6,883 nt of DNA from Pseudomonadota bacterium (GCA_021160085.1 JAGHDE010000188.1:1-6883); one strand, 5' to 3'; positions 1-6,841 are shown, counted from the stretch's first letter. Notes: a model not told the origin generated them from the letters alone. Translations and numbers: made by a program.

Positions 1-1
1 A

Positions 2-30
2 ACTCTAACTTTATAATTAAAAAATGTCAA
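2..30 (-). promoter_or_regulatory. Sigma-70-like promoter facing left, out of the window
   Basis: Read on the minus strand, a perfect -35 box TTGACA (positions 30-25) is followed by a 17-base spacer and a -10-like box TAGAGT (positions 7-2), which matches TATAAT at four of six places. The spacer is AT-rich. The start of transcription would fall at or just beyond the left edge of the window, so the controlled gene cannot be seen. The perfect -35 and ideal spacing make this the best promoter candidate here, but AT-rich DNA gives chance matches. Confidence 0.45.
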
Positions 31-233
31 GCTTTTTTATAAGACAGGATAACCAAAAAAAGTTGAATAGCTATCATCCATTTTATCTGGTTAAAAAAAA
101 TTACAGAAAGCAAACAGAACAGACTATAGCTACAAATTACGAAAGGGGAGCTTTAAGGATAAAAACAGCTAAAACAACTTGGAAAGGTTGAAGAATTCGC
201 AAAACGTCAACATAACTACCTGTAATTACTAGT

Positions 234-252
234 TTCCCGAGCAGGTCGGGAA
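234..252. repeat. Perfect short palindrome, TTCCCGA/TCGGGAA type
   Basis: Two 7-base arms, TTCCCGA (234-240) and TCGGGAA (246-252), are exact inverse complements around the loop GCAGG. The right arm continues into TGACAAAG, so the minus strand reads CTTTGTCATTCCCGA. Palindromes beginning GTCATTCCCG are a common class of dispersed intergenic repeat in many bacterial genomes (established knowledge). Membership of such a family is inference, because only one copy lies in this window. There is no U run on either side, so it is not a typical intrinsic terminator, although it could protect or end the hslR transcript. Confidence 0.6.
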
Positions 253-295
253 TGACAAAGTGGTAGAAATTCGACTTTTTACGAAGAGATCAAGG

Positions 296-697
296 TTAAT
301 AGCCCCGAATTTTTATAAATTTCCGTCTATCTTTTTTTGTAGGTCTTCCCGGAGGTTGCAAAGGACCCGCCTTTTTGGGTTGCCTCATCTTTTTCATTGA
401 ATCAATCTTATCTTCCGATAGAGCCTCACTTTTTTCTTCCTGATATAATTCTTTTGCTTCCCGAGCGGGAATGCTTTTAAAAACAATTCCTAAAACCACT
501 AATTCCCGGTAGCGGTTTTTGGTTTTTGCTGTTATCCGGTCCCCCACCCTGATCATTTTAGCTGACTTGGCAGCTTCGCCATTAACTGTGATACGTCTTT
601 CTTCACAGGCTTTATGAGCCCGGGTCCGGGTTTTAAAAATTCTGGCTGTTTGCAACCATTTATCCAGGCGAACAGGTTTTTCGGAAGGTTTTTCCAT
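296..697 (-). CDS. hslR: S4-domain RNA-binding protein, Hsp15 family
   Basis: A complete 133-residue protein, the same size as E. coli Hsp15 (HslR). In E. coli this protein binds stalled 50S subunits that still carry nascent chain-tRNA and helps recycle them after heat shock. The S4 RNA-binding domain spans about residues 9-70: it opens with VRLDKWLQTARIFKTR, followed by the turn ITVNGEAAKSAKMIRVGD. The basic tail GRPTKKDRRKFIKIRGY (117-133) lines up with the similar KKERR-containing tail of the E. coli protein. The only in-frame ATG near the front is used as the start, but no clear purine-rich ribosome binding site precedes it. The gene begins 37 bases after nadA, so translation may depend on ribosomes arriving from nadA. 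It is probably the last gene of the hisF-nifS-nadA-hslR run. Other S4 proteins such as RluB or tyrosyl-tRNA synthetase are much longer, which supports Hsp15. Confidence 0.88.
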   Translation of the reverse strand: MEKPSEKPVRLDKWLQTARIFKTRTRAHKACEERRITVNGEAAKSAKMIRVGDRITAKTKNRYRELVVLGIVFKSIPAREAKELYQEEKSEALSEDKIDSMKKMRQPKKAGPLQPPGRPTKKDRRKFIKIRGY

Positions 698-734
698 CAG
701 AGGAATAAATGTCTTTGGATTAAGTATGGCACCT

Positions 735-1646
735 TTAAAGAATTTCTAACATTCGATTCACAGCTTGAACTGCTTTCTCCTGAATAGAGGGGGGAACAAT
801 GATCCTGAATTCCATCCTTTCTAAAGACCACAACACCTTCTCCAGGGTAATGATTTTCATATCGGTGCAAACCGCTTTTTCAGAAGCGGGCATGAATATT
901 TTTTCGGGATTTTCTTTTTTCAGTCGATGGAGCATTCCGATTTCAGTGCCGATAATAAATTCTTTGGCAGAACTCTGCCTGGCTCGTTTCAGCATTCCAT
1001 CCGTACTCAAAGCATAGTCCGCCAGAGCGATGACCTCAGGACGGCATTCCGGATGAACGAGCACTTCCGCCTCGGGGTACCGGGTTTTTAAATTTTTAAT
1101 ATCATCAACCCCAATTTGCATATGGACAGGACAATATCCTGGCCAGAGAATAAGGTTTCTTTTCGTTTTAGTGGCGGCATAGGTTCCTAAATATTGATCA
1201 GGAAGAAAAATAGCAGATTGCTTCTCATTTAAACTTTTTACTACGTTGACAGCATTCGATGAGGTGCAACAGACATCACTTTCAGCCTTTACCTCGGCAG
1301 TTGAATTGACATAGCAAACGACCTGTGATCCAGGGTGCTTCTTTTTTTCCTGCCGGAGTTGTTCAGCAGTAGCCATATCAGCCATTGGGCATCCAGCATT
1401 CGGGTTGGGCAAAAGGACAGTCTTGTGGGGAGAAAGCATAGCCGCAGTCTCAGCCATAAAATGGACCCCGCAAAAAACAATGACTTCGGCCTCGGTGGTG
1501 GCTGCCGTTTGACTGAGCCCCAGAGAATCACCTGTGAAATCGGCAAGGTCCTGTATTTCACCAAGCTGATAATTATGGGCAAGGATTATTGCATTTCGTT
1601 CCTTTTTTAAATGAAGAATTTTTTCTGTTATCTCCTGTTTATTCAT
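735..1646 (-). CDS. nadA: Quinolinate synthase NadA
   Basis: A 303-residue cytosolic enzyme that condenses iminoaspartate with dihydroxyacetone phosphate to give quinolinate, the precursor of NAD. It is the short form of NadA, about the size of the Thermotoga and Pyrococcus enzymes. The three cysteines that hold the [4Fe-4S] cluster are C86 in NAGCPMAD, C172 in WPGYCPVH and C260 in EKAVCTDM. Their spacing (86 and 88 residues) fits the family. Other recognisable active-site residues are H24 and Y26 in AHNYQ, Y112 and N114 in CYVNST, H198 and E200 in HPECRPE, and T215 in STDGM. The frame is open upstream to an ATG at 1697, but I chose the ATG at 1646: it has a good ribosome binding site nine bases ahead, and MNKQEITEKI matches a normal NadA N-terminus. 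Neither nadB nor nadC is in the window. It lies 83 bases after nifS, whose product is the likely sulfur source for the cluster. Confidence 0.95.
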   Translation of the reverse strand: MNKQEITEKILHLKKERNAIILAHNYQLGEIQDLADFTGDSLGLSQTAATTEAEVIVFCGVHFMAETAAMLSPHKTVLLPNPNAGCPMADMATAEQLRQEKKKHPGSQVVCYVNSTAEVKAESDVCCTSSNAVNVVKSLNEKQSAIFLPDQYLGTYAATKTKRNLILWPGYCPVHMQIGVDDIKNLKTRYPEAEVLVHPECRPEVIALADYALSTDGMLKRARQSSAKEFIIGTEIGMLHRLKKENPEKIFMPASEKAVCTDMKIITLEKVLWSLERMEFRIIVPPSIQEKAVQAVNRMLEIL

Positions 1647-1655
1647 AAAAAATGT

Positions 1656-1665
1656 TCCTTTCCTC
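1656..1665 (-). promoter_or_regulatory. Ribosome binding site that fixes the nadA start
   Basis: The minus strand reads GAGGAAAGGA here, then nine bases, then the ATG at 1646. This purine-rich site favours the internal ATG over the longer reading frame starting at 1697, whose 17 extra residues have no counterpart in known NadA proteins as I recall them. Confidence 0.75.
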
Positions 1666-1671
1666 GATTGC

Positions 1672-1699
1672 GTTTGCCGGATCAAAAAGCCTGGCAAAC
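1672..1699 (-). promoter_or_regulatory. Hairpin in the nadA leader
   Basis: GTTTGCC (1672-1678) pairs exactly with GGCAAAC (1693-1699), and an inner GG/CC pair is added after a one-base bulge at 1692. This gives a nine-pair stem with a nine-base loop. In the transcript it sits between the nifS stop codon and the nadA ribosome binding site. No U run follows, so it is not an intrinsic terminator. It could stabilise or process the message between the two genes. A regulatory role is inference. Confidence 0.4.
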
Positions 1700-1729
1700 A
1701 AACACAAGATAAACGGTGATAGATTTCAT

Positions 1730-2893
1730 TTATACTTTCACCGGCCAGAGAGGCGACAATTCCCGTAATCTGCTGACAATGGGAGGCAGTTTTCCAATAA
1801 TATAGTCAATCTCTTCATCAGTATTATAACGGCTCAGACTAAAACGAAGAGATCCATGAATAAAGATATACGGGATTTCCATTGCGCGCAGGACATGGGA
1901 TGGTTTCTCCGACCCGGAGGTGCAGGCCGAACCTGAAGATGCTCCAATCCCATATTTATTTAAAAAGAGAAGGATCGATTCCCCTTCCACGCCTTCAAAA
2001 CTGATGTTTAAAGTATTGGACAGTCGATTTTCCCGGTCTCCATTGATCCGGGTATTGGAAATGAGTTTGAGCAGGGCTTCTTCTAAGCGGTCTCGCATTT
2101 TTCGAACCCTAATCTGCTCCTCCTTCAGGTAAATTTTAGCAAGTTCACAGGCCTTGGCCATCCCCACAATATAAGGAACATTTTCTGTGCCCGCCCTCCG
2201 CCCCATTTCCTGGTGGCCACCAATAAGAAAAGGGGAAAGGAGGCTTCCTTTTCGGATGTATAGAATTCCGATACCTTTAGGAGCATGGAGTTTGTGTCCG
2301 GAGACAGAAAGAAGATCCACCGGCAAGGCGGAAAGGTTGATGGGGATCTTTCCTGCTGCCTGCACTGCATCACAATGGAAAACGATTCCCCGGCTTTTGA
2401 CAATTTGCGCAATTTTTTCTATCGGAAATATGACTCCGGTTTCATTATTAGCATACATGATGCTTACAATCGCGGTGTCGTCTCTGAGAGAGTTTTGAAG
2501 CTCGTCCAGATCGAGATTCCCCAATCTATCCACTGATAGTTCGGTAACCTCATAGCCCTGTTTTTCCAGACAATGACAGAGGTTCAGAACTGCCGGATGT
2601 TCTACTGCAGTGGTGACAATGTGCCGTTTATGAGGATAGGAATCAAGCGTTCCCCGGATAGCAGCATTATTGCTTTCGGTACCACAGCTGGTAAAAATAA
2701 TCTCTTCCGGTTCAGCACCTAAAAAGCTGGCCACCTGTTCCCGGGCAGCGTTAAAATGGATCGCGACCTTTTCTCCAAAACGATGGATGCTGGAAGGATT
2801 GCCGAATAGTTTCCCAAAGAAGGGAAGCATAACTTTCTTTACTTCCGGGGCTATGCGAGTAGTAGCATTATTATCTACATAGACCTCTTTCAT
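1730..2893 (-). CDS. nifS: Cysteine desulfurase, NifS/IscS family (NifS-like)
   Basis: A complete 387-residue PLP enzyme that takes sulfur from L-cysteine, leaving alanine, and passes it on as a persulfide for Fe-S cluster and thio-cofactor assembly. The PLP lysine is K201 in SGHKLHAPKG. H99 (VEHP), N150 (ANNETG), D175 and Q178 (HCDAVQAAGK) are the expected cofactor contacts. The catalytic cysteine is C324 on the loop SSGSACTSG. The N-terminal YVDNNATTR and the later GRRAGTEN, HGSLRFSLSRY and LRELSPLW closely follow Azotobacter NifS, so this belongs to the NifS branch of class I desulfurases, not to the SufS type. No nitrogenase gene or scaffold gene (iscU, nifU) is in the window. It sits between hisF (31 bases upstream) and nadA (83 bases downstream), so supply of sulfur to the NadA cluster is the likely local role, and a general role in Fe-S assembly is also possible. 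A modest AGGG site nine bases ahead supports the start. Confidence 0.93.
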   Translation of the reverse strand: MKEVYVDNNATTRIAPEVKKVMLPFFGKLFGNPSSIHRFGEKVAIHFNAAREQVASFLGAEPEEIIFTSCGTESNNAAIRGTLDSYPHKRHIVTTAVEHPAVLNLCHCLEKQGYEVTELSVDRLGNLDLDELQNSLRDDTAIVSIMYANNETGVIFPIEKIAQIVKSRGIVFHCDAVQAAGKIPINLSALPVDLLSVSGHKLHAPKGIGILYIRKGSLLSPFLIGGHQEMGRRAGTENVPYIVGMAKACELAKIYLKEEQIRVRKMRDRLEEALLKLISNTRINGDRENRLSNTLNISFEGVEGESILLFLNKYGIGASSGSACTSGSEKPSHVLRAMEIPYIFIHGSLRFSLSRYNTDEEIDYIIGKLPPIVSRLRELSPLWPVKV

Positions 2894-2924
2894 AATCTTA
2901 TACCCTGATTAATTCAAAGCTTAA

Positions 2925-3692
2925 TCATTCTAAATTTACCTGCAATCCTTTTCCCCGGAGATATTCTTTTACTTCTCTAATACTTAAGAGACGATAGTGA
3001 AAGACCGAGGCCGCCAGTAATATTCGGGCTCCTCCCAGGGTTACGCCTTCATAGAAATGCTCCAAAGTTCCCGCCCCCCCGGAAGCCACCACCGGTACTT
3101 CAACCGCTTCAGAAATGGCCCTGGTAAACTTCAGGTCATACCCTGCCTGGGTTCCATCTCCATCCATGCTGGTGGGAAGGATTATCCCTGCGCCTAACTC
3201 CTGACAGTATTTCGCCCATTCAACAGCATCTTTACCTACTGGTTTTGTGCCGCCGGAAACCACCAGTTCAAAACCGGAAGGCATCTCTTTATTGCTTTTT
3301 GCATCAACAGCAACCGTAATTGTATCTGACCCGAATTTTTCCGCCGCCTCTTTAATCAGGAGAGGATCTTTTACTGCCGCACTGTTCATGGAAATCTTAT
3401 TTGCTCCGGCTTCCAGAACCAGCTCAATATCCTTCAGGGTAGCTATTCCTCCTCCCACGGTCAGGGGAATAGAAATTACTGATGAAACATTTGTTACCCA
3501 TTCCAACCGGGTTTTTCGGTTTTCCAGGGTAGCGGCTATATCCAGCATAGCCAATTCATCAGCCCCCTCCTTTTGATAGAAGGCAGCGTTTTCTACTGGA
3601 TCGCCAGCGTCTTTGAGGTCAACAAAATGAATCCCTTTAACTACTTTACCATCCTTCATATCAAGACAGGGCATGATTTTAATTATTTCCAT
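2925..3692 (-). CDS. hisF: HisF-type imidazole glycerol phosphate synthase cyclase subunit
   Basis: A complete 255-residue (beta/alpha)8-barrel protein. HisF uses ammonia delivered by its glutaminase partner HisH to convert PRFAR into imidazole glycerol phosphate and AICAR, in histidine synthesis with a branch to purines. Both catalytic aspartates are present: D11 in [13 protein letters not shown] and D130 in VAVDAKS. The phosphate-binding loops TVGGGI (78-83) and ASGGAG (203-208), and the SMDGDGT strand end (175-181), are also intact. It is unusual at the HisH face. Compared with Thermotoga HisF from memory, R5 is Lys, D98 is Asn, Q123 is Asp, and the gate residue E167 is Ile (I170 here, in GAGIILPTS). 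No hisH or other his gene is nearby. The protein may be an ordinary HisF of a divergent lineage or a paralog with another partner, as with HisF-like proteins of O-antigen loci. The start has a good AAAGGG site six bases ahead. Confidence 0.88.
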   Translation of the reverse strand: MEIIKIMPCLDMKDGKVVKGIHFVDLKDAGDPVENAAFYQKEGADELAMLDIAATLENRKTRLEWVTNVSSVISIPLTVGGGIATLKDIELVLEAGANKISMNSAAVKDPLLIKEAAEKFGSDTITVAVDAKSNKEMPSGFELVVSGGTKPVGKDAVEWAKYCQELGAGIILPTSMDGDGTQAGYDLKFTRAISEAVEVPVVASGGAGTLEHFYEGVTLGGARILLAASVFHYRLLSIREVKEYLRGKGLQVNLE

Positions 3693-3734
3693 AAGTTTCC
3701 CTTTCTTTGTTATTAACCAGTTCTCTTATTGTTC

Positions 3735-3785
3735 TTAGAAAATTCCCTCGCTAACCCCGAAGCATATAACCGAAAACTGTCGCAT
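3735..3785 (-). CDS. Candidate 16-residue leader peptide ahead of hisF
   Basis: A very short ORF, MRQFSVICFGVSEGIF, has an ATG preceded by AAAGGAAG (3791-3798) at a proper distance, and it ends 42 bases before hisF. It contains no histidine, so it is not a classical his-operon attenuator peptide. Another frame over the same stretch stays open longer and reads RLYASGLAREFSKNNKRTG, but has no start codon. The stretch could therefore be a remnant or a dispersed repeat instead of a gene. I do not recognise it, and translation is unproven. Confidence 0.2.
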   Translation of the reverse strand: MRQFSVICFGVSEGIF

Positions 3786-3823
3786 AATTTCTTCCTTTAT
3801 AGCCATTTTTTGATGGAATTTTA

Positions 3824-3858
3824 CAGGTTAAACATCTGGCTGGCCGGAGTGTGACCTG
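3824..3858. repeat. Imperfect inverted repeat just after tex
   Basis: CAGGT (3824-3828) pairs with ACCTG (3854-3858). After a small internal loop ACA pairs with TGT, and then CT with AG, around the GC-rich loop GGCTGGCCGG. It starts immediately beyond the tex stop codon in the transcript. No U run follows on the minus strand, so it is weak evidence for a terminator. It may still mark the 3' end of the tex message. Confidence 0.3.
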
Positions 3859-3859
3859 A

Positions 3860-6136
3860 TTATATGATTCCCTTGTTCTTGAACGCCTGGACAAAGGGAT
3901 TGTCAGGATCTTCTGGTAATTTTTGTTTTTCTGGTTTCTTTGCCGCCTTCTTTTTAACCGATTTGCCTGGTGTTAATCCAGCATCTTTTTTTGATCGGCC
4001 GGCAGTATCCCGCAGGGAAAGAGAAATCCGGTTTCTTCGCAGGTCAACATTCAGGACTTTTACGGTTACGCGCTGGTTTACTTTTACCACTTGATTTGGA
4101 TCCTTGACAAAACGGTCAGACAATTCGCTCACATGCACCAGACCATCCTGGTGAACTCCGACATCGACAAAGGCACCAAAAGCAGTGACGTTGGTTATTA
4201 TACCCGGAAGCTTCATTCCCGGCCTCACGTCTTCAATCTTCACAACCTCTTTGGCATAAGAGATGCTTTCAAACTGCTTGCGGGGATCACGGCCTAGTTT
4301 AGCTAACTCTGCCAAAATATCAGTGAGGGTTGGCATTCCTACTTTATCGGTTACATACCGGGATAGATCTATCTGCTTCCGGAGAGTTTCGCTGTTAAGC
4401 AGCTCCTCTACCGAACAGGACAGGTCTTGCGCCATGGCTTCCACAACCGGATAGGATTCAGGATGGACTGCACTGGCATCAAGTGGATTAGCCCCCTTCC
4501 TGATGCGAAGAAACCCGCCTGCCTGTTCAAAAGCTTTGGGACCGAGCCGAGACACGTTACGGAGATTTTCTCTGGAAAGAAAGGGGCCATGCTCGTTGCG
4601 ATAGACGATTATATTTCTTGCCAGTTGAGGGCCAAGACCGGAAACATAAGACAAAAGCTGTTCGCTGGCAGTATTAACCTCCACTCCTACGGCATTGACA
4701 CTGCTTACCACCACATCATCGAGGCTTTGTTTTAAAGCTTGTTGATTGACATCGTGCTGGTATTGCCCAACCCCGATCGATTTCGGATCAATCTTCACCA
4801 GCTCTGCCAGAGGATCCATTAGACGTCTGCCAATGGAAACTGACCCCCGAAAGGTAAGATCCAGATCGGGAAACTCTTCCCTGGCAACTTCGGAAACCGA
4901 ATAAACCGAAGCCCCGCTTTCATTCACCATCATCGCCGGAATGTCCTGGGAAAGACCAAGGCCTCTTATAAAAGCCTCGGTTTCCCGGCCGGCAGTTCCG
5001 TTTCCTATTGCTATAGCTTCCACTTGATAGCGGTCGCATAACTCGAATATTGTTTTTGCTGAAGCCTCTTTATTTTTTTCGGACGAAAAAAGATAGATGT
5101 TCCCGGTGGCAAGCAGTTTTCCCTGACGATCCAGACAAATTATTTTACACCCGGTACGGATACCGGGGTCTATTGCCATTACGTTTTTTTGGCCCAGAGG
5201 CGAAGCGAGAAGCAGCTCACGGAGATTGTCGGCAAAAACCCTGATTGCCTCGCTGTCAGCTCTTTTCTTGGTATCAAGGCGTATCTCTGTTTCCATGGAT
5301 GATGAGAGGAGTCTCCGGTAGCTGTCGTGAACTGCTGTCCTGACTTCCTGGGATGCCGCGTTTTCTCCGATGACAAAAAGATTTTCCAGTAATGTCAGGG
5401 CTTCATCTTCCGAAGGGCTTAATCGCATAGTTAATATTCCTTCATTTTCTCCGCGGCGCATAGCCAGAATCCGGTGGGAAGGAGCTGTGGCTACCGGTTC
5501 CTGCCATTCGAAATAGTTCTGAAATTTTGCACCTTCCGTTTCTTTCCCTGGTGTTACTTTTGTTTTAAAAAGTCCTTTTTCCGCAAAAAGTTTGCGCAGC
5601 TCGGCCCGCGCTTTCTGGTCTTCATTTACCCATTCGGCAATGATATCCCGTGCTCCCGCAAGAGCGTCTTCAGCCGATTCCACCCCTTTTTCAGCGTCAA
5701 TAAACGAAAGCGCTTCTTTGCCGGGCGCTATGGTTTTTTTCTGTTCAAAGAGAACCTTTGCCAGCGGCTCCAACCCTTTTTCCCGGGCGATGGTTGCGCG
5801 GGTACGACGCTTTGGTCGATAGGGAAGGTAGATATCTTCTAATGTTGTCAGGGTATCGGCAGTCTCGATTTTTTTCTTTAACTCGTCGGTGAGCAGCTCG
5901 CGTTCCTCGAGTGATTTAAGAGTGGATTCCCTTCGTTTCTCTAACTCTTCTAACTGGTGCATCCGATCACGGATGGTTGTTACGGCTACCTCATCCAAAG
6001 AACCGGTCACTTCTTTTCGATAGCGGGAAATAAATGGAACTGTTGCGCCTTCTTCGAGTAATGCTGCTGTGGCCATGATTTGATGGAGCTTCAGGTCGAG
6101 TTCTGCAGCAATGGCAGTGATATGATTTTCATTCAT
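3860..6136 (-). CDS. tex: Tex-family RNA-binding transcription accessory protein
   Basis: A complete 758-residue cytosolic protein of normal length for the family (E. coli YhgF 773, Pseudomonas Tex 785). Tex is a bacterial relative of the core of eukaryotic Spt6. It binds nucleic acid and affects transcription, toxin gene expression and stress survival in several species, but its exact task remains unclear. The N-terminal helical part carries the hallmark ATVPFISRYRKEVTGSLDEV (31-50) and DIYLPYRPKRRTRA (101-114). A YqgF/RNase H-like domain follows at about 316-450 (AIDPGIRTG, IAIGNGTAGRETE). The signature DPLAELVKIDPKSIGVGQYQ is at 441-460. Paired helix-hairpin-helix motifs lie at about 490-545 (SGLGPQLARNI, VSRLGPKAF). 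An S1 RNA-binding domain occupies about 639-709 (GIITNVTAFGAFVDVG, GLVHVSELSD). A lysine-rich tail (about 714-739) ends in the usual NPF motif. The start overlaps the upstream gene's stop as ATGA, with an AAAAGGA site nine bases ahead, so translation is probably coupled. Confidence 0.96.
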   Translation of the reverse strand: MNENHITAIAAELDLKLHQIMATAALLEEGATVPFISRYRKEVTGSLDEVAVTTIRDRMHQLEELEKRRESTLKSLEERELLTDELKKKIETADTLTTLEDIYLPYRPKRRTRATIAREKGLEPLAKVLFEQKKTIAPGKEALSFIDAEKGVESAEDALAGARDIIAEWVNEDQKARAELRKLFAEKGLFKTKVTPGKETEGAKFQNYFEWQEPVATAPSHRILAMRRGENEGILTMRLSPSEDEALTLLENLFVIGENAASQEVRTAVHDSYRRLLSSSMETEIRLDTKKRADSEAIRVFADNLRELLLASPLGQKNVMAIDPGIRTGCKIICLDRQGKLLATGNIYLFSSEKNKEASAKTIFELCDRYQVEAIAIGNGTAGRETEAFIRGLGLSQDIPAMMVNESGASVYSVSEVAREEFPDLDLTFRGSVSIGRRLMDPLAELVKIDPKSIGVGQYQHDVNQQALKQSLDDVVVSSVNAVGVEVNTASEQLLSYVSGLGPQLARNIIVYRNEHGPFLSRENLRNVSRLGPKAFEQAGGFLRIRKGANPLDASAVHPESYPVVEAMAQDLSCSVEELLNSETLRKQIDLSRYVTDKVGMPTLTDILAELAKLGRDPRKQFESISYAKEVVKIEDVRPGMKLPGIITNVTAFGAFVDVGVHQDGLVHVSELSDRFVKDPNQVVKVNQRVTVKVLNVDLRRNRISLSLRDTAGRSKKDAGLTPGKSVKKKAAKKPEKQKLPEDPDNPFVQAFKNKGII

Positions 6137-6777
6137 GATTTTTTATCCTTTTTCAACGACGGCCGCTTATCAGGGCCCACAATCTTGGTAATCCTCTGGA
6201 CAATCCAATCAAAGGGGAGATCTTCTACCGGAGAGAATTTTTCAAGATATTCAATGTAGGGTTCACCCCTCAGATTTTTCTTCGGTAAAATAGCATCTTG
6301 TTTTCCGTCGAATTCCACGCAGGGAAGGCTGTTTTTTTCACACACTTTTTCATCAAATGTTGCCGCAGCATTTACCCACCTTTCGTTCAAGAAAAACTGA
6401 TTGTAGCCATGCGCGGGAAAAAGGTCAGTGCCCCGCATTTTGATGATGTGGGGTGTGACCTGATGATTTTTGATATTAGCAAATACGAGGCGGCTCGGGA
6501 TGCCGGCTGCCCGTCCCAGGGCGGCAAGAAGGACTGCCTTTTGAACACAGTACCCCTTTCCCCACTCCAGAATTCTGGATGCCTTGAAGTCTTCTTCGAA
6601 AACTGAAATCATATAGATGTTATAGGGAATCGAATCCCGTACAAAGTAGAAAAGCTTTACTGCTTTCCCTGCATCATTTGAGCATCCTGCTGTCAGGCGC
6701 CGGGCTGTTTCGATAATGTCTGGGTGGTCAGCATCTATGGCAGCCGTTGGTTTAAGATAAATTTCCATTTCTCCCAT
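6133..6777 (-). CDS. Cytosolic transglutaminase-like (papain-fold) protein
   Basis: A complete 214-residue protein with a transglutaminase-core domain. The probable catalytic triad is C77 in GKGYCVQKAVLLAALGRAAG, H123 in PAHGYNQFFLNERWV and D142 in ATFDEKV, which is the usual order and spacing for the fold. The tryptophan-containing WVNAAATFD is also typical. There is no signal peptide or membrane segment, so it should act in the cytosol. Family members act as proteases, amidases or cross-linking enzymes, and the substrate here is unknown. The C-terminus is basic (KRPSLKKDKKS). It is the first gene of a two-gene unit with tex, sharing ATGA, which suggests a functional or regulatory link that I cannot define. 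The start is uncertain: the ATG at 6777 has an AAAGGAT site but 15 bases away, while the ATG at 6768 has GGGAG only two bases ahead. The choice changes only three residues. Confidence 0.85.
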   Translation of the reverse strand: MGEMEIYLKPTAAIDADHPDIIETARRLTAGCSNDAGKAVKLFYFVRDSIPYNIYMISVFEEDFKASRILEWGKGYCVQKAVLLAALGRAAGIPSRLVFANIKNHQVTPHIIKMRGTDLFPAHGYNQFFLNERWVNAAATFDEKVCEKNSLPCVEFDGKQDAILPKKNLRGEPYIEYLEKFSPVEDLPFDWIVQRITKIVGPDKRPSLKKDKKS

Positions 6778-6841
6778 TTTTTGAGCGCTTTTATCCTTTG
6801 ATGTTTTAAGGCTTGCTTCTTTTTTTGTAATAAAAGGTGAG

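Larger units (their letters stand above)
1..295. other. Gene-free AT-rich region downstream of hslR
   Basis: No credible coding region is seen in this stretch on either strand. It lies after the stop codon of hslR and before whatever gene lies to the left. It is strongly AT-rich with several A/T runs. It holds the palindrome at 234-252, a small imperfect TTCG/CGAA hairpin at 270-285, and an outward-facing promoter candidate at 2-30, all described separately. I found no intrinsic terminator for hslR with the usual GC-rich stem followed directly by a U run. Transcription may therefore end by another mechanism or run on to the left. Confidence 0.6.

Noticed and set aside
51..92. AACCA/TGGTT inverted repeat as a terminator of hslR
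   Set aside because: The stem is only five AT-leaning pairs with a loop of more than 30 bases, lying over 200 bases from the gene, and is likely to be chance in A/T-rich DNA.
799..1017. Plus-strand ORFs here and elsewhere, for example 5474-5842 and 6298-6606
   Set aside because: They lie wholly within strongly supported minus-strand genes, have no recognisable motifs and no good ribosome binding sites, and are best read as shadows.
1647..1697. Longer NadA start giving 17 extra N-terminal residues
   Set aside because: The extra segment passes through the hairpin arm, has no counterpart in the NadA family as I recall it, and the ATG at 1646 has a clear ribosome binding site.
1730..2893. Nitrogen fixation gene cluster
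   Set aside because: Only the desulfurase resembles nif genes. No nitrogenase, nifU or nifB sequence is present, and NifS-like enzymes are common in non-fixing anaerobes.
3796..3825. hisF promoter with TATAAA at 3801-3796
   Set aside because: The only -35 candidate, TGTAAA, matches three of six positions, and the predicted start of transcription would fall within the ribosome binding site of the short ORF.
3824..3858. Intrinsic terminator after tex
   Set aside because: The inverted repeat is interrupted by internal loops and is not followed by a U run on the minus strand, so I list it only as a repeat.
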